Shown here piece after piece: positions 55,575 through 64,000 of a DNA stretch of 64,000 bases (within the stretch, counting starts at the first letter, position 1; each line of letters opens with the position of its first letter). The notes beneath the pieces were generated by a model. That model ran no database searches. It saw nothing but the letters and a program-made list of their open reading frames with translations, and was not told the DNA's origin. The stretch comes from Pseudomonadota bacterium (lineage in GTDB: Bacteria; Pseudomonadota; Alphaproteobacteria; Rhizobiales; Methylopilaceae): positions 1 to 64,000 of the forward strand of contig JAEWFF010000022.1 of the NCBI GenBank assembly GCA_023388965.1, given 5' to 3'. The translations under genes were made by a program, and so were the position numbers.

Positions 55575-56291
55575 TCAGTTCGGCGCCGTCCGCGTCGCAT
55601 CCTGGAGACGCTGCATCTCCTGCTGGTCGGACGGCCGATAGCCGGAATCCTCTGCCGGCGGGGAGGGGTCGGCCGGATCGGCCGGACCGGGAACCGCGCC
55701 GGCATCGGGCGGCGGAGTTCCGGTGGCGGGCACGCCGTCCGGAACGGTTGTCGGTTCGCCGCCGGCGCCCGGCATTCCCTTCAGCCATTTCAACATGGTG
55801 GGTTCGGGATCGTCCGGCAACATTGCGAGCAGCGAGCGTCCGGCATTTTCAAGCAGCGGCTTGGACAGCGAATTCGTCACCCAGGTCGGCTGCGAGCGTT
55901 CATGGACCAGCCAGCCGAAGAAGAGAAAGGCGACGATGAGCAGAAGCAGGCCGCGCGCGGCGCCGTAGAGAAAGCCGAGCGCGCGGTCGAACGGGCCGAC
56001 GCGGCTGTCGAGGATGAAATCGGACAGGCGCATCGTCACCAGCGAGACGAGCAGCAGCGTGATCAGGAAAATGCTGGCGCCGGCAATGACATCGGCGAGG
56101 ATTTCCGGCTCGAGGCTGATCTGCTCGCGGGCCCAGCCGCGCACATCGGGAAGGAAGTAGATCGTGGCGGCGGCAGCGGCGACCCAGGACGCGATCGACA
56201 GCACTTCGCGCGTGAACCCGCGCACCATCGCCAGAAGAGCCGAAATCAGAACAACGCCAAGGACGATTAAATCGAGGAGCGTGATCGGCAT
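55575..56291 (-). CDS. cvpA: CvpA family membrane protein
   Basis: CvpA proteins are four-helix inner-membrane proteins needed for envelope stability and, in E. coli, colicin V production. The 238-residue product has LLDLIVLGVVLISALLAMVRGFTREVLSI at the N-terminus, RLSDFILDSRVGPFDRALGFLYGAARGLLLL in the middle and a long Pro/Ala/Asp-rich C-terminal tail (residues 165-238). It lies upstream of purF as in E. coli and most alphaproteobacteria. Confidence 0.94.
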   Translation of the reverse strand: MPITLLDLIVLGVVLISALLAMVRGFTREVLSIASWVAAAAATIYFLPDVRGWAREQISLEPEILADVIAGASIFLITLLLVSLVTMRLSDFILDSRVGPFDRALGFLYGAARGLLLLIVAFLFFGWLVHERSQPTWVTNSLSKPLLENAGRSLLAMLPDDPEPTMLKWLKGMPGAGGEPTTVPDGVPATGTPPPDAGAVPGPADPADPSPPAEDSGYRPSDQQEMQRLQDATRTAPN

Positions 56292-56407
56292 GAAAACTCG
56301 CTCTGGCGGTCAAAACCTCGGGGGACTCGGTGCCCGCCCGTTGCGGCGCCCTTATAGCCCCGCCGGTCCGGCGCGTCACCTGCGATTACGGGACACAGGG
56401 CCGCGTT

Positions 56408-57796
56408 TTACGCAGCGGCGGCGGGCCTTGCCCGATTGCCCTGCGCCGCGATGTCCGCGACCAGGATATCGAGCGTCGCAAGGCCGTTGAGGCGCAGCCC
56501 CGAATCCGGTGTCTCGCCGGACGGGCCGACGGCGCGGGCGAAGCCGAGCCGGGCGGCTTCCTTCAGGCGCAGCCCGGCATGGGCGACCGGGCGCACCGAA
56601 CCGGACAGGCTGACCTCGCCGAAATAGACGCTGTCGGAGGCGAGAACCGCATTGGCGAAGGACGAGACGAGGGCGGCCGCGACCGCCAGATCCGCGGCCG
56701 GCTCCTGAATGCGCAGACCGCCGGCGACATTCAGATAGACATCGTGCCCGCCGAGCCGCAGCCCGGTATGCGCTTCCAGCACCGCGAGCACCATGGACAG
56801 CCGGCTCGAATCCCAGCCGACCACCGCACGGCGTGGAGTGCCGAGTGAAGAAGGCGCGACAAGAGCCTGTATCTCCACGAGAATAGGGCGCGTTCCCTCG
56901 ATGCCGGCGAACACCGCGACACCCGGCGCGGCGACATCGCGGCTCGACAGGAACAGCGCGGAGGGATTGGCGACATCCTCCAGCCCACGCTCGGTCATGG
57001 AGAAGACGCCGATCTCGTCGGTCGCGCCGAAGCGGTTCTTCTGCGCCCGCAGGATGCGGAAGGCGTGGCCCTGTTCGCCCTCGAACGACAATACGGCATC
57101 GACCATGTGCTCGACGACGCGCGGACCGGCGATCTGGCCGTCCTTCGTGACATGGCCGACGAGGATCACCGCCGCGCCGGAGGCTTTGGCGAAGCGGATC
57201 AGCGCCTGTGCGGAGGCGCGGACCTGCGTGACCGTGCCGGGCGCCGATTCCACCGCCGAGGTCCACATGGTCTGGATGGAATCGATCACGACGAGGCGCG
57301 GGGTCGCCCCCGTGGCGAGTGTCGCCAGAATGTCCTCGACATGGGTTTCGGCGCCGAGCTCCACATTGGCGTCGCAGAGGCCGAGGCGGTCGGCTCTCAT
57401 GCGCACCTGTGCAGCCGCTTCCTCCCCGGAAATATAGACGACGCGTTCTCCGGCTCGCGCGAGAGCCGCTGCCGCCTGGATCAGCAGGGTCGATTTGCCG
57501 ATGCCGGGCTCCCCGCCGAGCAGCAGGACAGAGCCGCGCACGAGTCCGCCGCCCGCAACGCGGTCGAATTCACCGACGCCGATCCGGGTGCGCGGCGCGT
57601 TCTCTGTCGGTCCGGACAGGGTTTCGAGCGCAACCGCGCGGCCATTGCGCCCGGCCGGCGCGCCTTTGCCGACCGGCGCGGACGCGGCTTCCTCGACGAT
57701 CGTGTTCCAGCCGCCACAGGCATCGCAGCGGCCGTTCCACCGATTATGGGCGGCGCCGCAGCTTTGGCAGACAAAGGACGAGCGGATCTTGGCCAT
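56408..57796 (-). CDS. radA: DNA repair protein RadA
   Basis: RadA is a RecA-like hexameric helicase that extends D-loops in recombination. The 462-residue product has an N-terminal zinc finger (CQSCG and CDACG, residues 10-28), Walker A GGEPGIGKSTLL near residue 95, the diagnostic KNRFG motif and a C-terminal Lon-like domain (GLRLGGHDVYLNVAGGLRI). Gap to cvpA is 116 bases with nothing recognisable. Confidence 0.96.
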   Translation of the reverse strand: MAKIRSSFVCQSCGAAHNRWNGRCDACGGWNTIVEEAASAPVGKGAPAGRNGRAVALETLSGPTENAPRTRIGVGEFDRVAGGGLVRGSVLLLGGEPGIGKSTLLIQAAAALARAGERVVYISGEEAAAQVRMRADRLGLCDANVELGAETHVEDILATLATGATPRLVVIDSIQTMWTSAVESAPGTVTQVRASAQALIRFAKASGAAVILVGHVTKDGQIAGPRVVEHMVDAVLSFEGEQGHAFRILRAQKNRFGATDEIGVFSMTERGLEDVANPSALFLSSRDVAAPGVAVFAGIEGTRPILVEIQALVAPSSLGTPRRAVVGWDSSRLSMVLAVLEAHTGLRLGGHDVYLNVAGGLRIQEPAADLAVAAALVSSFANAVLASDSVYFGEVSLSGSVRPVAHAGLRLKEAARLGFARAVGPSGETPDSGLRLNGLATLDILVADIAAQGNRARPAAAA

Positions 57797-57913
57797 GTCG
57801 GAATCTCTTTCAGGCCCGCGAGCATGCCGCAGGGTGCTTATGAAAGCCAGAAAAAATGTTCCTTATTTGTTCCCGTCACGGGCGCCCTGTGCAAAACCCC
57901 GCGCCGGGAGCGA

Positions 57914-59038
57914 TTAGCCCCGATAGGAGCGCGCGAAGCGCGGGCTGAGCCTCGTCAGGATTTCGTAGCCGATCGTACCCGCGGCATTCGCCAGTTCATC
58001 CACGGACAGTTCGTCGCCGAGCACGGTCGCAAAGTCGCCGCGCGCCACGCGGGCAGGGTCGAGATGTGAAATATCGGCCGCCGCCAGATCCATCGACACG
58101 CGCCCGACCAGGGGGCAGCGCTCGCCCGCGATCAGGACATCGGCGCCCCTGCGGCTGTCCGACGATCCGCTCGCGCGGATCAGACCGTCGGCATAGCCGA
58201 TGGACAGGACGGCGAGCCGGGCCGGGCCCGCCAGAGTCTGCGCCGCGCCGTAACCCACCGTCTCGCCCTTCGCCGCCTCGCGTATCTGCACGATGCGGGC
58301 CTCGACGCGCGCGACGGGCTGGAGCGGATTTGGCTCGGAGGGAACCGGATTGCCGCCATAGAGCGCGATGCCGGGGCGGCAGAGATCGAAGCGGAAATCG
58401 CCGCCCTGCAACGTCGCCGCAGAATTGGCGAGGCTTGCGGGAATGCCGGGAAATTGTGCGGCGGCCTGCCGGAAGGCGGCAAGCTGGCGCGCATTGAGCG
58501 GATGCGACGGCTCATCGGCGCAGGCGAGATGACTCATCACCAGCGCGAGTTCGAATCCCAGCGAGCCCGTCGCGAAGCGGGCCGCGATATGCGTACATTC
58601 CTCCGGTGTCAGGCCGAGCCGGTTCATGCCGGTATCGATGTGGATCGCGGCATGGCCGGGCAGATTGCCGGCCTTGGCGAAAGCCGCCCATTCCTCGATC
58701 TCGGCCACGCTGCCGAGAACGGGCCGCGCCCCGATTTCGGCGAGCGCAGGGGCGGCGTCGGGCGCAAGCCCGCTCAGCACATAGATCACAGCGTCCGGCG
58801 CGGAGGTGCGCACGGCGCGCGCCTCGACGGGATGGGCGACGAAGAATGTCCTCGCGCCCGCCGCGTGCAGAGCGGCGGCAACAGGTTCCGCGCCGAGCCC
58901 GTAGGCGTCGGCCTTGACGACGGCGGCGCATTCGGCGGGCGCGCAGCGCGCCTGCAGAAGGCGGAAATTCGATTGAATGGCGGACAGATCGACCGTCAGC
59001 CGGCCGCCGGTTTCCAGCTCGTTCACGTCAGTGCCCAT
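57914..59038 (-). CDS. alr: Alanine racemase
   Basis: Alr makes D-alanine for peptidoglycan using pyridoxal phosphate. The 374-residue product has the cofactor lysine in AVVKADAYGLG (near residue 42), the HIDTGMNRLG and SNSAATL-like segments, and the catalytic tyrosine in GETVGYGAAQT near residue 257. The GRVSMDL strand of the second domain is present. It lies four bases downstream of dnaB, so the two are co-transcribed. Confidence 0.95.
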   Translation of the reverse strand: MGTDVNELETGGRLTVDLSAIQSNFRLLQARCAPAECAAVVKADAYGLGAEPVAAALHAAGARTFFVAHPVEARAVRTSAPDAVIYVLSGLAPDAAPALAEIGARPVLGSVAEIEEWAAFAKAGNLPGHAAIHIDTGMNRLGLTPEECTHIAARFATGSLGFELALVMSHLACADEPSHPLNARQLAAFRQAAAQFPGIPASLANSAATLQGGDFRFDLCRPGIALYGGNPVPSEPNPLQPVARVEARIVQIREAAKGETVGYGAAQTLAGPARLAVLSIGYADGLIRASGSSDSRRGADVLIAGERCPLVGRVSMDLAAADISHLDPARVARGDFATVLGDELSVDELANAAGTIGYEILTRLSPRFARSYRG

Positions 59039-59042
59039 ACGA

Positions 59043-60536
59043 TCACGACCGCACCGGAATCCGGTCTTCGCGCGCCAGAGTCGAGAAGCGCGTCACCTCG
59101 GCGTCGAACTGCGCCTGCACCGTGCCGGTCGGGCCGTGACGCTGCTTGCCGATGATGATTTCGGCGACGCCCATGAGCTGGTCCATCTCGGCCTGCCATT
59201 TGAGATGTTCCTCGGTGCCGGGCCGAGGCTCCTTGTTCTTCAGGTAATATTCCTCGCGGAACACGAACATCACCACGTCGGCATCCTGCTCGATCGAACC
59301 GGATTCGCGAAGATCGGAAAGCTGGGGCCGCTTGTCGTCGCGGCTTTCGACCTGACGCGAAAGCTGGGACAGCGCCACGATGGGAACATTCAGTTCCTTG
59401 GCGAGGGCTTTGAGACCGGTCGTGATCTCGGTCACTTCCTGCACGCGGCCGTCATTACGCCGCGCCGAGCCGGACAGGAGCTGGATATAGTCCACGACCA
59501 GAACGTCGAGGCCGCGCTGGCGCTTCAGCCGCCGTGCACGCGCCGAAAGCTGGGCGATGGTGATGCCGCCGGTCTCGTCGATATAGAGCGGGATGGACTG
59601 CATGGTGCGCGCGGCATCGGACAGGCGCACGAATTCGTTCTCGGAGATGTCGCCGCGCCGGATCTTGTAGGACGGGATCGAGGACTGCTCGGCGATGATA
59701 CGCGTGGCGAGCTGTTCGGCCGACATTTCGAGCGAGAAGAAGCCGACAATGCCGCCGTCGGCAGTCTGCTCCGATCCGTCCGGCGCGGTTTCTGCGCGAT
59801 AGGCGCGCGCGATGTGGAAGGCGATATTGGTCGCGAGCGCGGTTTTGCCCATGCCCGGACGGCCGGCGAGGATGACGAGGTCGGAGCGCTGCAGGCCGCC
59901 CATCATCTTGTCGAGATCGGCAAGGCCGGTGGAGACGCCGGACAGGCCGCCATCGCGCTTGTAGGCATTGGCCGCCATGTCCACGGCGGTGAACAGGGCA
60001 TCAGCAAAGCGCTGGAAGCCGCCATCGTAGCGGCCGAGTTCGGCGACTTCGTAGAGACGCCGCTCGGCTTCCTCGATCTGTAGGCGCGGCGGCATGTCGA
60101 CCGGCGCGTCGTAGGCCACATTGACGAGATCTTCGCCGATATTGATCAGCGCGCGGCGGATCGCGAGATCGTAGATCGTGCGGCCGTAATCCTCGGCGTT
60201 GATGATGCTCGTCGCTTCGGCGGCGAGGCGCGCGAGATATTGCGGGATCGTGATGCCGCCGAGGTCGATATCCGTCGGCAGGAAGGTCTTCAGCGTGACG
60301 GGCGTTGCGATCTTGCCGGCGCGGATCAGCCCTTCGGCGACCTGATAGACGAGCTGGTGAATCTGCTCCTGGAAATGCTGCGGCTGCAGGAAATCCGAGA
60401 CGCGGTAGAAGCTCTCGTTGTTGACGAGGATGGCGCCCAGCAGCGCCTGTTCGGCCTCGACGTTCTGCGGCGCCTGCCGATAGTCGGGCTGCTGAAGATT
60501 CGCGAGGGCGCGGGCGGTGTTGTCGCCGAAAGCCAT
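59043..60536 (-). CDS. dnaB: Replicative DNA helicase DnaB
   Basis: DnaB unwinds DNA ahead of the replisome. The ATG at 60536 gives 497 residues starting MAFGDNTARALANL. The N-terminal domain has APQNVEAEQALLGAIL, and the RecA-like domain has GRPGMGKTALATN near residue 228, FFSLEMSAEQLATR, VVDYIQLL and ALSQLSRQVESR, RSGSIEQDAD-type region. No intein is present. Open sequence up to 60617 lacks family similarity. It lies directly upstream of alr. Confidence 0.96.
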   Translation of the reverse strand: MAFGDNTARALANLQQPDYRQAPQNVEAEQALLGAILVNNESFYRVSDFLQPQHFQEQIHQLVYQVAEGLIRAGKIATPVTLKTFLPTDIDLGGITIPQYLARLAAEATSIINAEDYGRTIYDLAIRRALINIGEDLVNVAYDAPVDMPPRLQIEEAERRLYEVAELGRYDGGFQRFADALFTAVDMAANAYKRDGGLSGVSTGLADLDKMMGGLQRSDLVILAGRPGMGKTALATNIAFHIARAYRAETAPDGSEQTADGGIVGFFSLEMSAEQLATRIIAEQSSIPSYKIRRGDISENEFVRLSDAARTMQSIPLYIDETGGITIAQLSARARRLKRQRGLDVLVVDYIQLLSGSARRNDGRVQEVTEITTGLKALAKELNVPIVALSQLSRQVESRDDKRPQLSDLRESGSIEQDADVVMFVFREEYYLKNKEPRPGTEEHLKWQAEMDQLMGVAEIIIGKQRHGPTGTVQAQFDAEVTRFSTLAREDRIPVRS

Positions 60537-60667
60537 GGACTCGTCTGTTCCGGAACGGTGGTGAACGGTCCCGATGTTTGAACCAGCCGGCGGCCGATTC
60601 CGAATCGGAAACTCCAATCAACAGCAGTTCACAGGCGAATCTGTGGCGCGGCTTCGGCGGCTCTTGA

Positions 60668-61915
60668 TTACTCGGCCGCGATGCGCAGTGGCGCGCGTTC
60701 GCGCTCCAGCAACCGTTTCTCGCGCTCGTTAATATAGTCGCGCGTTATGGGTAGCGTATCGACCTGCCGGGTTATCTGTATCTGGTAGACGACATCGTCG
60801 CCGCAGCGGAAACTCGCTTCGCAGGACGCGAGGTAGAACTCCCACATGCGCACGAATCGGGCGTCGTAAAGCGCCTCGGCCTCCGCCGCCCGCGCCATGA
60901 AGCGTTCGCGCCAGGCGCGCAGCGTGTTGGCATAATGCAGCCGCAGCACCTCGATATCGGTGATCATCAGCCCGGCGCCTTCGATGGCCGGAACCATTTC
61001 CTCGAGGTCGGGAATATATCCGCCCGGGAAGATGTATTTGGCGATCCAGGGATTGGTGGCGCCCGGCCCGGTGGTGCGGCCGATCGTGTGCAGCAGCATC
61101 ACGCCGTTGTCGTCGAGCAGGCGGGCGCAATGCTGGAAGAAGGTGTTGTAATAACCGACGCCCACATGCTCGAACATGCCGACGGAGACGATGCGGTCGA
61201 ACCGGCCCTCGGTTTCGCGGTAATCCTCGATGCGGAATTCGGCGCGGTTCTGCAGCCCGCTCGTGCGGGCGCGCTCGGCCGCGATCGCGTGCTGTTCCGT
61301 GGACAGGGTGATGCCGACGACATCGGCTCCCGCGATTCCGGCGAGATAGAGCCCGAGGCCGCCCCAGCCGCAGCCGATGTCGAGAACGCGGTGGCCGGGC
61401 TCGACGGCGAGCTTGGCGGTGATGTGGCGCTTCTTGGCGATCTGCGCCTCTTCGAGGCTCTGATAGGGATGCTCGAAATAGGCGCACGAATATTGCCGGT
61501 CCGGATCGAGGAACAGATCGTACAGACGCGCGCTCAGATCGTAATGATGCGCGACATTGCGGCGCGAGCGGCTGCCGCGATTGATCTGGTGCAGGCGCCG
61601 GAGCCAGGTGCGGAAGCGGTAGAGAATGCGGGACGCCAGCGGGTAGGGGCGGTTGCGCAGATTCTGCAGCGTGGTTTCGAGAAAGTCGTAGATCGTGCCG
61701 TGTTCGAGTTCGAGGCGGCCGTCCATGTAAAGCTCGCCCAGTTTCAGTTCCGGGTCGAGCAGTAGCGCCCACGAGGCGCGGCGGTCTTTCAGGTGAAGGG
61801 TGATCGGGGTTCCGGTGCCGTCGCCGAAGGACGATATGTCTCCGTCCGCGTGGATCAGGGTGACTGATCCCTCGCGGATCGCACGTCTCAGCATGGGCTT
61901 GAGAAGCGCCTTCAT
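60668..61915 (-). CDS. cfa: Cyclopropane-fatty-acyl-phospholipid synthase
   Basis: Cfa methylenates double bonds of membrane phospholipid acyl chains using S-adenosylmethionine. The ATG at 61915, with GAGG five bases upstream, gives 415 residues. An N-terminal lipid-binding part (LGELYMDGRLELEHGTIYDFLE) precedes the methyltransferase fold with VAHHYDLSARLYDLFLD, the AdoMet site VLDIGCGWGGLGLYL near residue 180 and VGMFEHVGVGYY. It stands between rplI and dnaB and separates genes that are normally close together. Confidence 0.94.
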   Translation of the reverse strand: MKALLKPMLRRAIREGSVTLIHADGDISSFGDGTGTPITLHLKDRRASWALLLDPELKLGELYMDGRLELEHGTIYDFLETTLQNLRNRPYPLASRILYRFRTWLRRLHQINRGSRSRRNVAHHYDLSARLYDLFLDPDRQYSCAYFEHPYQSLEEAQIAKKRHITAKLAVEPGHRVLDIGCGWGGLGLYLAGIAGADVVGITLSTEQHAIAAERARTSGLQNRAEFRIEDYRETEGRFDRIVSVGMFEHVGVGYYNTFFQHCARLLDDNGVMLLHTIGRTTGPGATNPWIAKYIFPGGYIPDLEEMVPAIEGAGLMITDIEVLRLHYANTLRAWRERFMARAAEAEALYDARFVRMWEFYLASCEASFRCGDDVVYQIQITRQVDTLPITRDYINEREKRLLERERAPLRIAAE

Positions 61916-62011
61916 GTCAGCCTCGTTCAGGGATCGGTTCTGCGATCCCACAAACACTGCTCAACGCGGCAAGCCTAGAACGCGTTCCACGGCAAGATCA
62001 ACGGGCGGGCA

Positions 62012-62042
62012 TAAAAAAACGCCCGGCGCTGGCCGGGCGTTT
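62012..62042 (-). terminator. Terminator after rplI
   Basis: Leftward, an 11-bp stem AAACGCCCGGC/GCCGGGCGTTT (62032-62042 and 62017-62027) is followed by a run of seven T residues. It ends the rpsR-DUF2232-rplI transcript before cfa. Confidence 0.93.
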
Positions 62043-62066
62043 CCATGACGAAAAGGCCGTGGCCTT

Positions 62067-62660
62067 TTACTTGTTCTCGTCCCCGTCGGCCGTCTCGGCG
62101 GCGGCCGGGCGGGCTGCTTCTTCGGCTTCTTCCGCTTCCGGGTTGAAGGTCTCGAAGGTCGCTTCTTCGCCGCGAAGGGTCAGGTCTTCGCCGGCGGCCT
62201 GACGCTCGGCCTCGGCCGCGCTGCGCGCCACATTGGCGGTGATGTTCACTTCGATTTCCGCATGCAGCGCGACCGGCACTTCGTGCAGGCCGATGGTCTT
62301 GATCGGGTTGTTCAGCACGACCTGCTGGCGCGAGACGCTGAAGCCGGCCTGGGTGAGGGCCTCGGCGACGTCGCGGGACGAAACCGAACCGTAGAGCTGG
62401 CCGGTCTCGCCGGCCTGACGGATCAGGAGGACCGTCTGGCCGCCGATCTTGTCGGCGAGCTTCTCCGCTTCCTGCTTGGTCTCGAGGTTGCGGGCCTCGA
62501 GCTGGGCGCGCTGGCTCTCGAATTTGGCACGGTTCGCGGCATTGGCGCGCAGCGCCTTGCCGCCCGGCAGCAGGAAGTTGCGGGCATAGCCGTCGCGGAC
62601 GCGGACTTCATCGCCCATCTGGCCGAGCTTCGCGATGCGCTCGAGAAGGATGACTTGCAT
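62067..62660 (-). CDS. rplI: 50S ribosomal protein L9
   Basis: L9 extends from the L1 stalk base and helps keep reading frame. The ATG at 62660, with GGAG eight bases upstream, gives 197 residues. The N-terminal domain is MQVILLERIAKLGQMGDEVRVRDGYARNFLLP, followed by the long connecting helix and the C-terminal domain (LYGSVSSRDVAEAL). The last 45 residues are an acidic Glu/Ala tail, which makes it longer than the 149 residues of E. coli; similar tails occur in relatives. Confidence 0.97.
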   Translation of the reverse strand: MQVILLERIAKLGQMGDEVRVRDGYARNFLLPGGKALRANAANRAKFESQRAQLEARNLETKQEAEKLADKIGGQTVLLIRQAGETGQLYGSVSSRDVAEALTQAGFSVSRQQVVLNNPIKTIGLHEVPVALHAEIEVNITANVARSAAEAERQAAGEDLTLRGEEATFETFNPEAEEAEEAARPAAAETADGDENK

Positions 62661-62685
62661 GGTTCTTTCTCCGTTCAGAATGCAG

Positions 62686-63669
62686 TTACGTTGGAGGTGT
62701 GCCGGGTCGGCGTGTCGCCGCGATGCGTGCGCGCAGGCCGAACAGGAATTCGAGGATGCCGATCGCCGCCAGAATGACGACGACCCAGGTCTGCAGCGCG
62801 AGAAGCACATACATGACGCTGAGCATGAAGTTGCGGCCGTTCATGCCGCGCGTGCCGGCGTGGATGAGCGCAAGGCCCAGCGCGGCATAGACCACCATGA
62901 AGGACGCGCCGATCACGCCGGCGGCAAAGCCCGTCAGGCCGGGAAGGGCGGACCCCGCGATGCCGCCGATAAAGGCGATCAGCGACAGGGCCGGAGGATT
63001 GAAGGCCGAAAGATCGGGCCACGGACGGGCCAGCAGCCCTGAGGCGCGCACGACGCGGCCGGCGACCCAGAGATTTATCAGCGCCAGAGTCGTCCATAGC
63101 GCGGCGGCGACCGGCGGCAGCGCGAGGACCGCGATCTCGGTCATCCGCTCAACGTCCCCGCCGCCACCGGGCAGGACGATGGTCTCGCCGGCCGGCGTTC
63201 CCGTTTCGGCGCGCAGGAAGGCCTCGAACGTGGTGCGCAGCGCGGCGCGGTAGTCCTCGACCGAGCCGCCGAAGAAGGCGATCGTGATGAGAACGAGCAC
63301 GCAGGAAATGGCTGCCGTCCATACGATCAGCCGGCCGACGGGATACCACGCCATGCCCTGTTCGGGATGGTCCGGATCGGTTGGGCGGCCGAGCAAAGCG
63401 AGATAAGCGAGCCACCAGGACGGGATGCCGACCGACAGCGCATAGCTGCGCGCGATCTCGAATCCGGGAAGCGCGGCAAGGATGAGGGCGGCCGTGATCG
63501 TGCCGATAAGGCCGGCATGGTGACGCCAGCCGAGCGCGGCGATGAAGATCGGCAGCGGCGCGAAACAGAACAGGAAGACGGAGAACAGGGTGCCGGAAGC
63601 GAGCGCGGTCGACAGGGCCGCCGATGCGGCGCCGCTTGCAAGTCCGACAAGGAGAATTTTTGCGTTCAT
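62686..63669 (-). CDS. DUF2232 integral membrane protein
   Basis: A 327-residue membrane protein with about eight hydrophobic segments and no recognised active site. The family is typically encoded between rpsR and rplI in alphaproteobacteria. Features are MNAKILLVGLASGAASAALS at the start, the loop GRPTDPDHPEQGMAWYPVGRL near residue 93 and NPPALSLIAFIGGIAG in the C-terminal part. The ATG at 63669 is preferred to an upstream frame. Function unknown. Confidence 0.88.
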   Translation of the reverse strand: MNAKILLVGLASGAASAALSTALASGTLFSVFLFCFAPLPIFIAALGWRHHAGLIGTITAALILAALPGFEIARSYALSVGIPSWWLAYLALLGRPTDPDHPEQGMAWYPVGRLIVWTAAISCVLVLITIAFFGGSVEDYRAALRTTFEAFLRAETGTPAGETIVLPGGGGDVERMTEIAVLALPPVAAALWTTLALINLWVAGRVVRASGLLARPWPDLSAFNPPALSLIAFIGGIAGSALPGLTGFAAGVIGASFMVVYAALGLALIHAGTRGMNGRNFMLSVMYVLLALQTWVVVILAAIGILEFLFGLRARIAATRRPGTPPT

Positions 63670-63752
63670 CTGTCCAGCTGTCCCGCTCCCGGAGCGGTTA
63701 GAGGCGGATCCTTTTGCCCGCCCCAACCATGTTGTGTGTACTTGATCGCGAA

Positions 63753-63784
63753 ATCCCGGATCGCGCTTAAAGCGCGTCCGGGAT
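63753..63784. repeat. REP-like palindrome, copy B
   Basis: Outer stem ATCCCGGA/TCCGGGAT (63753-63760 and 63777-63784) and inner stem CGCGCT/AGCGCG (63762-63767 and 63771-63776) with one bulged T, followed by GACG. The CCGGGATGACG ending resembles copy A at 23799 (CCGGGAATGACG). It lies in the rpsR-DUF2232 gap. Confidence 0.55.
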
Positions 63785-63798
63785 GACGCTTTGCGTCA
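63784..63798 (-). other. Hairpin containing the rpsR stop codon
   Basis: TGACGC/GCGTCA with loop TTT (63784-63789 and 63793-63798). Its outer arm includes the rpsR stop codon at 63796-63798. It directly abuts the REP-like palindrome, giving two hairpins in tandem at the rpsR 3' end. Confidence 0.55.
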
Positions 63799-64000
63799 CT
63801 TGATGACGTAAGGCAGCAGGCCGAGGAAGCGCGCGCGCTTGATCGCCTTGGCGAGTTCGCGCTGCTTTTTCTGCGACACGGCCGTGATGCGCGACGGCAC
63901 GATCTTGCCGCGCTCGGAAATGTAGCGCTGCAGGAGCTTGACGTCCTTGTAGTCGATCTTCGGCGCGTTGGCGCCCTGGAAGGGGCACGTCTTGCGGCGG
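63796..64000 (-). CDS. rpsR: 30S ribosomal protein S18, C-terminal part
   Basis: S18 is a platform protein that pairs with S6. The start lies beyond the window; 68 codons are visible. They read RRKTCPFQGANAPKIDYKDV, then LLQRYISERGKIVPSRITAV, QKKQRELAKAIKRARFLGLL and PYVIK before TGA. All are diagnostic for the family. Another leftward reading at 63767-63988 is in the wrong frame. It should be preceded by rpsF outside the window. Confidence 0.97.
   Translation of the reverse strand, partial: RRKTCPFQGANAPKIDYKDVKLLQRYISERGKIVPSRITAVSQKKQRELAKAIKRARFLGLLPYVIK

Noticed and set aside
58535..58560. GAGTTCGAATCC, which looks like a tRNA T-arm.
   Set aside because: It lies inside alr, and no acceptor or anticodon stem can be formed around it.
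63767..63988. A leftward 73-codon frame at the window end.
   Set aside because: It is out of frame with the conserved S18 sequence, which ends at 63796.
1..64000. Search for CRISPR arrays, insertion sequences, prophage genes, toxin-antitoxin pairs and integrases.
   Set aside because: No direct-repeat array, transposase, integrase, capsid or restriction gene could be recognised; the window is core chromosome with short accessory insertions at most.

Overview
This 64 kb window is G+C-rich chromosomal DNA from an alphaproteobacterium, most likely a member of the Hyphomicrobiales (Rhizobiales). The evidence is the ATP12-type F1 chaperone next to rluC, the DUF1489 and HmuP proteins, a TGA-N9-TCA iron operator of the RirA type, and the rpsR-rplI-dnaB-alr-radA-cvpA-purF gene order. 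I see no prophage, insertion sequence, plasmid gene or CRISPR array. No gap between genes exceeds 300 bases.

Layout. 1-14772: the end of tuf, then the complete S10-spc-alpha ribosomal protein super-operon (rpsJ to rplQ, with secY, adk and rpoA), ending in a strong terminator. Several gaps inside this operon carry hairpins, including a small hairpin-plus-GATGGA motif that occurs three times. 14803-23685: envelope quality control (M48 protease, LemA, Do-like protease), rarA, a split chromate-type transporter, the fluoride channel crcB, rluC, a HAD phosphatase and the ATP12 chaperone. 23850-28795: tRNA-Leu(GAG), a lone FliN-like switch protein, lipB, acylphosphatase, a double-receiver regulator, glutathione-dependent formaldehyde dehydrogenase and a patatin-like lipoprotein.

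28909-35354 is a complete divergent haem acquisition locus. Leftward lie the TonB-dependent receptor, an IsdG-type haem-degrading monooxygenase and HutX; rightward lie hmuP and hmuTUV. A TGA-N9-TCA iron operator sits between the two arms. Together they bring haem across both membranes, carry it in the cytoplasm and open the ring to release iron, presumably under iron repression.

35524-46823: mixed housekeeping genes (glyoxalase-fold protein, mgtE, kup, DUF3253/DUF599/DUF1489 genes, PAS protein, GST, panC, a VWA plus J-domain pair, and a D,D-carboxypeptidase with a SPOR domain). 47105-54036: clpS-clpA, a TerC-family exporter, then a YfgM-like TPR protein, a small lipoprotein and der. The lipoprotein occupies the place where bamB is expected. 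54044-64000 (all leftward): rpsR, DUF2232, rplI, cfa, dnaB, alr, radA, cvpA, purF, SDR.

The best candidates for something new are the lipoprotein at the bamB position, the repeated hairpin motif inside the ribosomal operon, the DUF3253 gene running antisense into kup, the VWA/J-domain pair, and the regulation of the haem locus. All family assignments come from reading the translated sequence; no database search was run.
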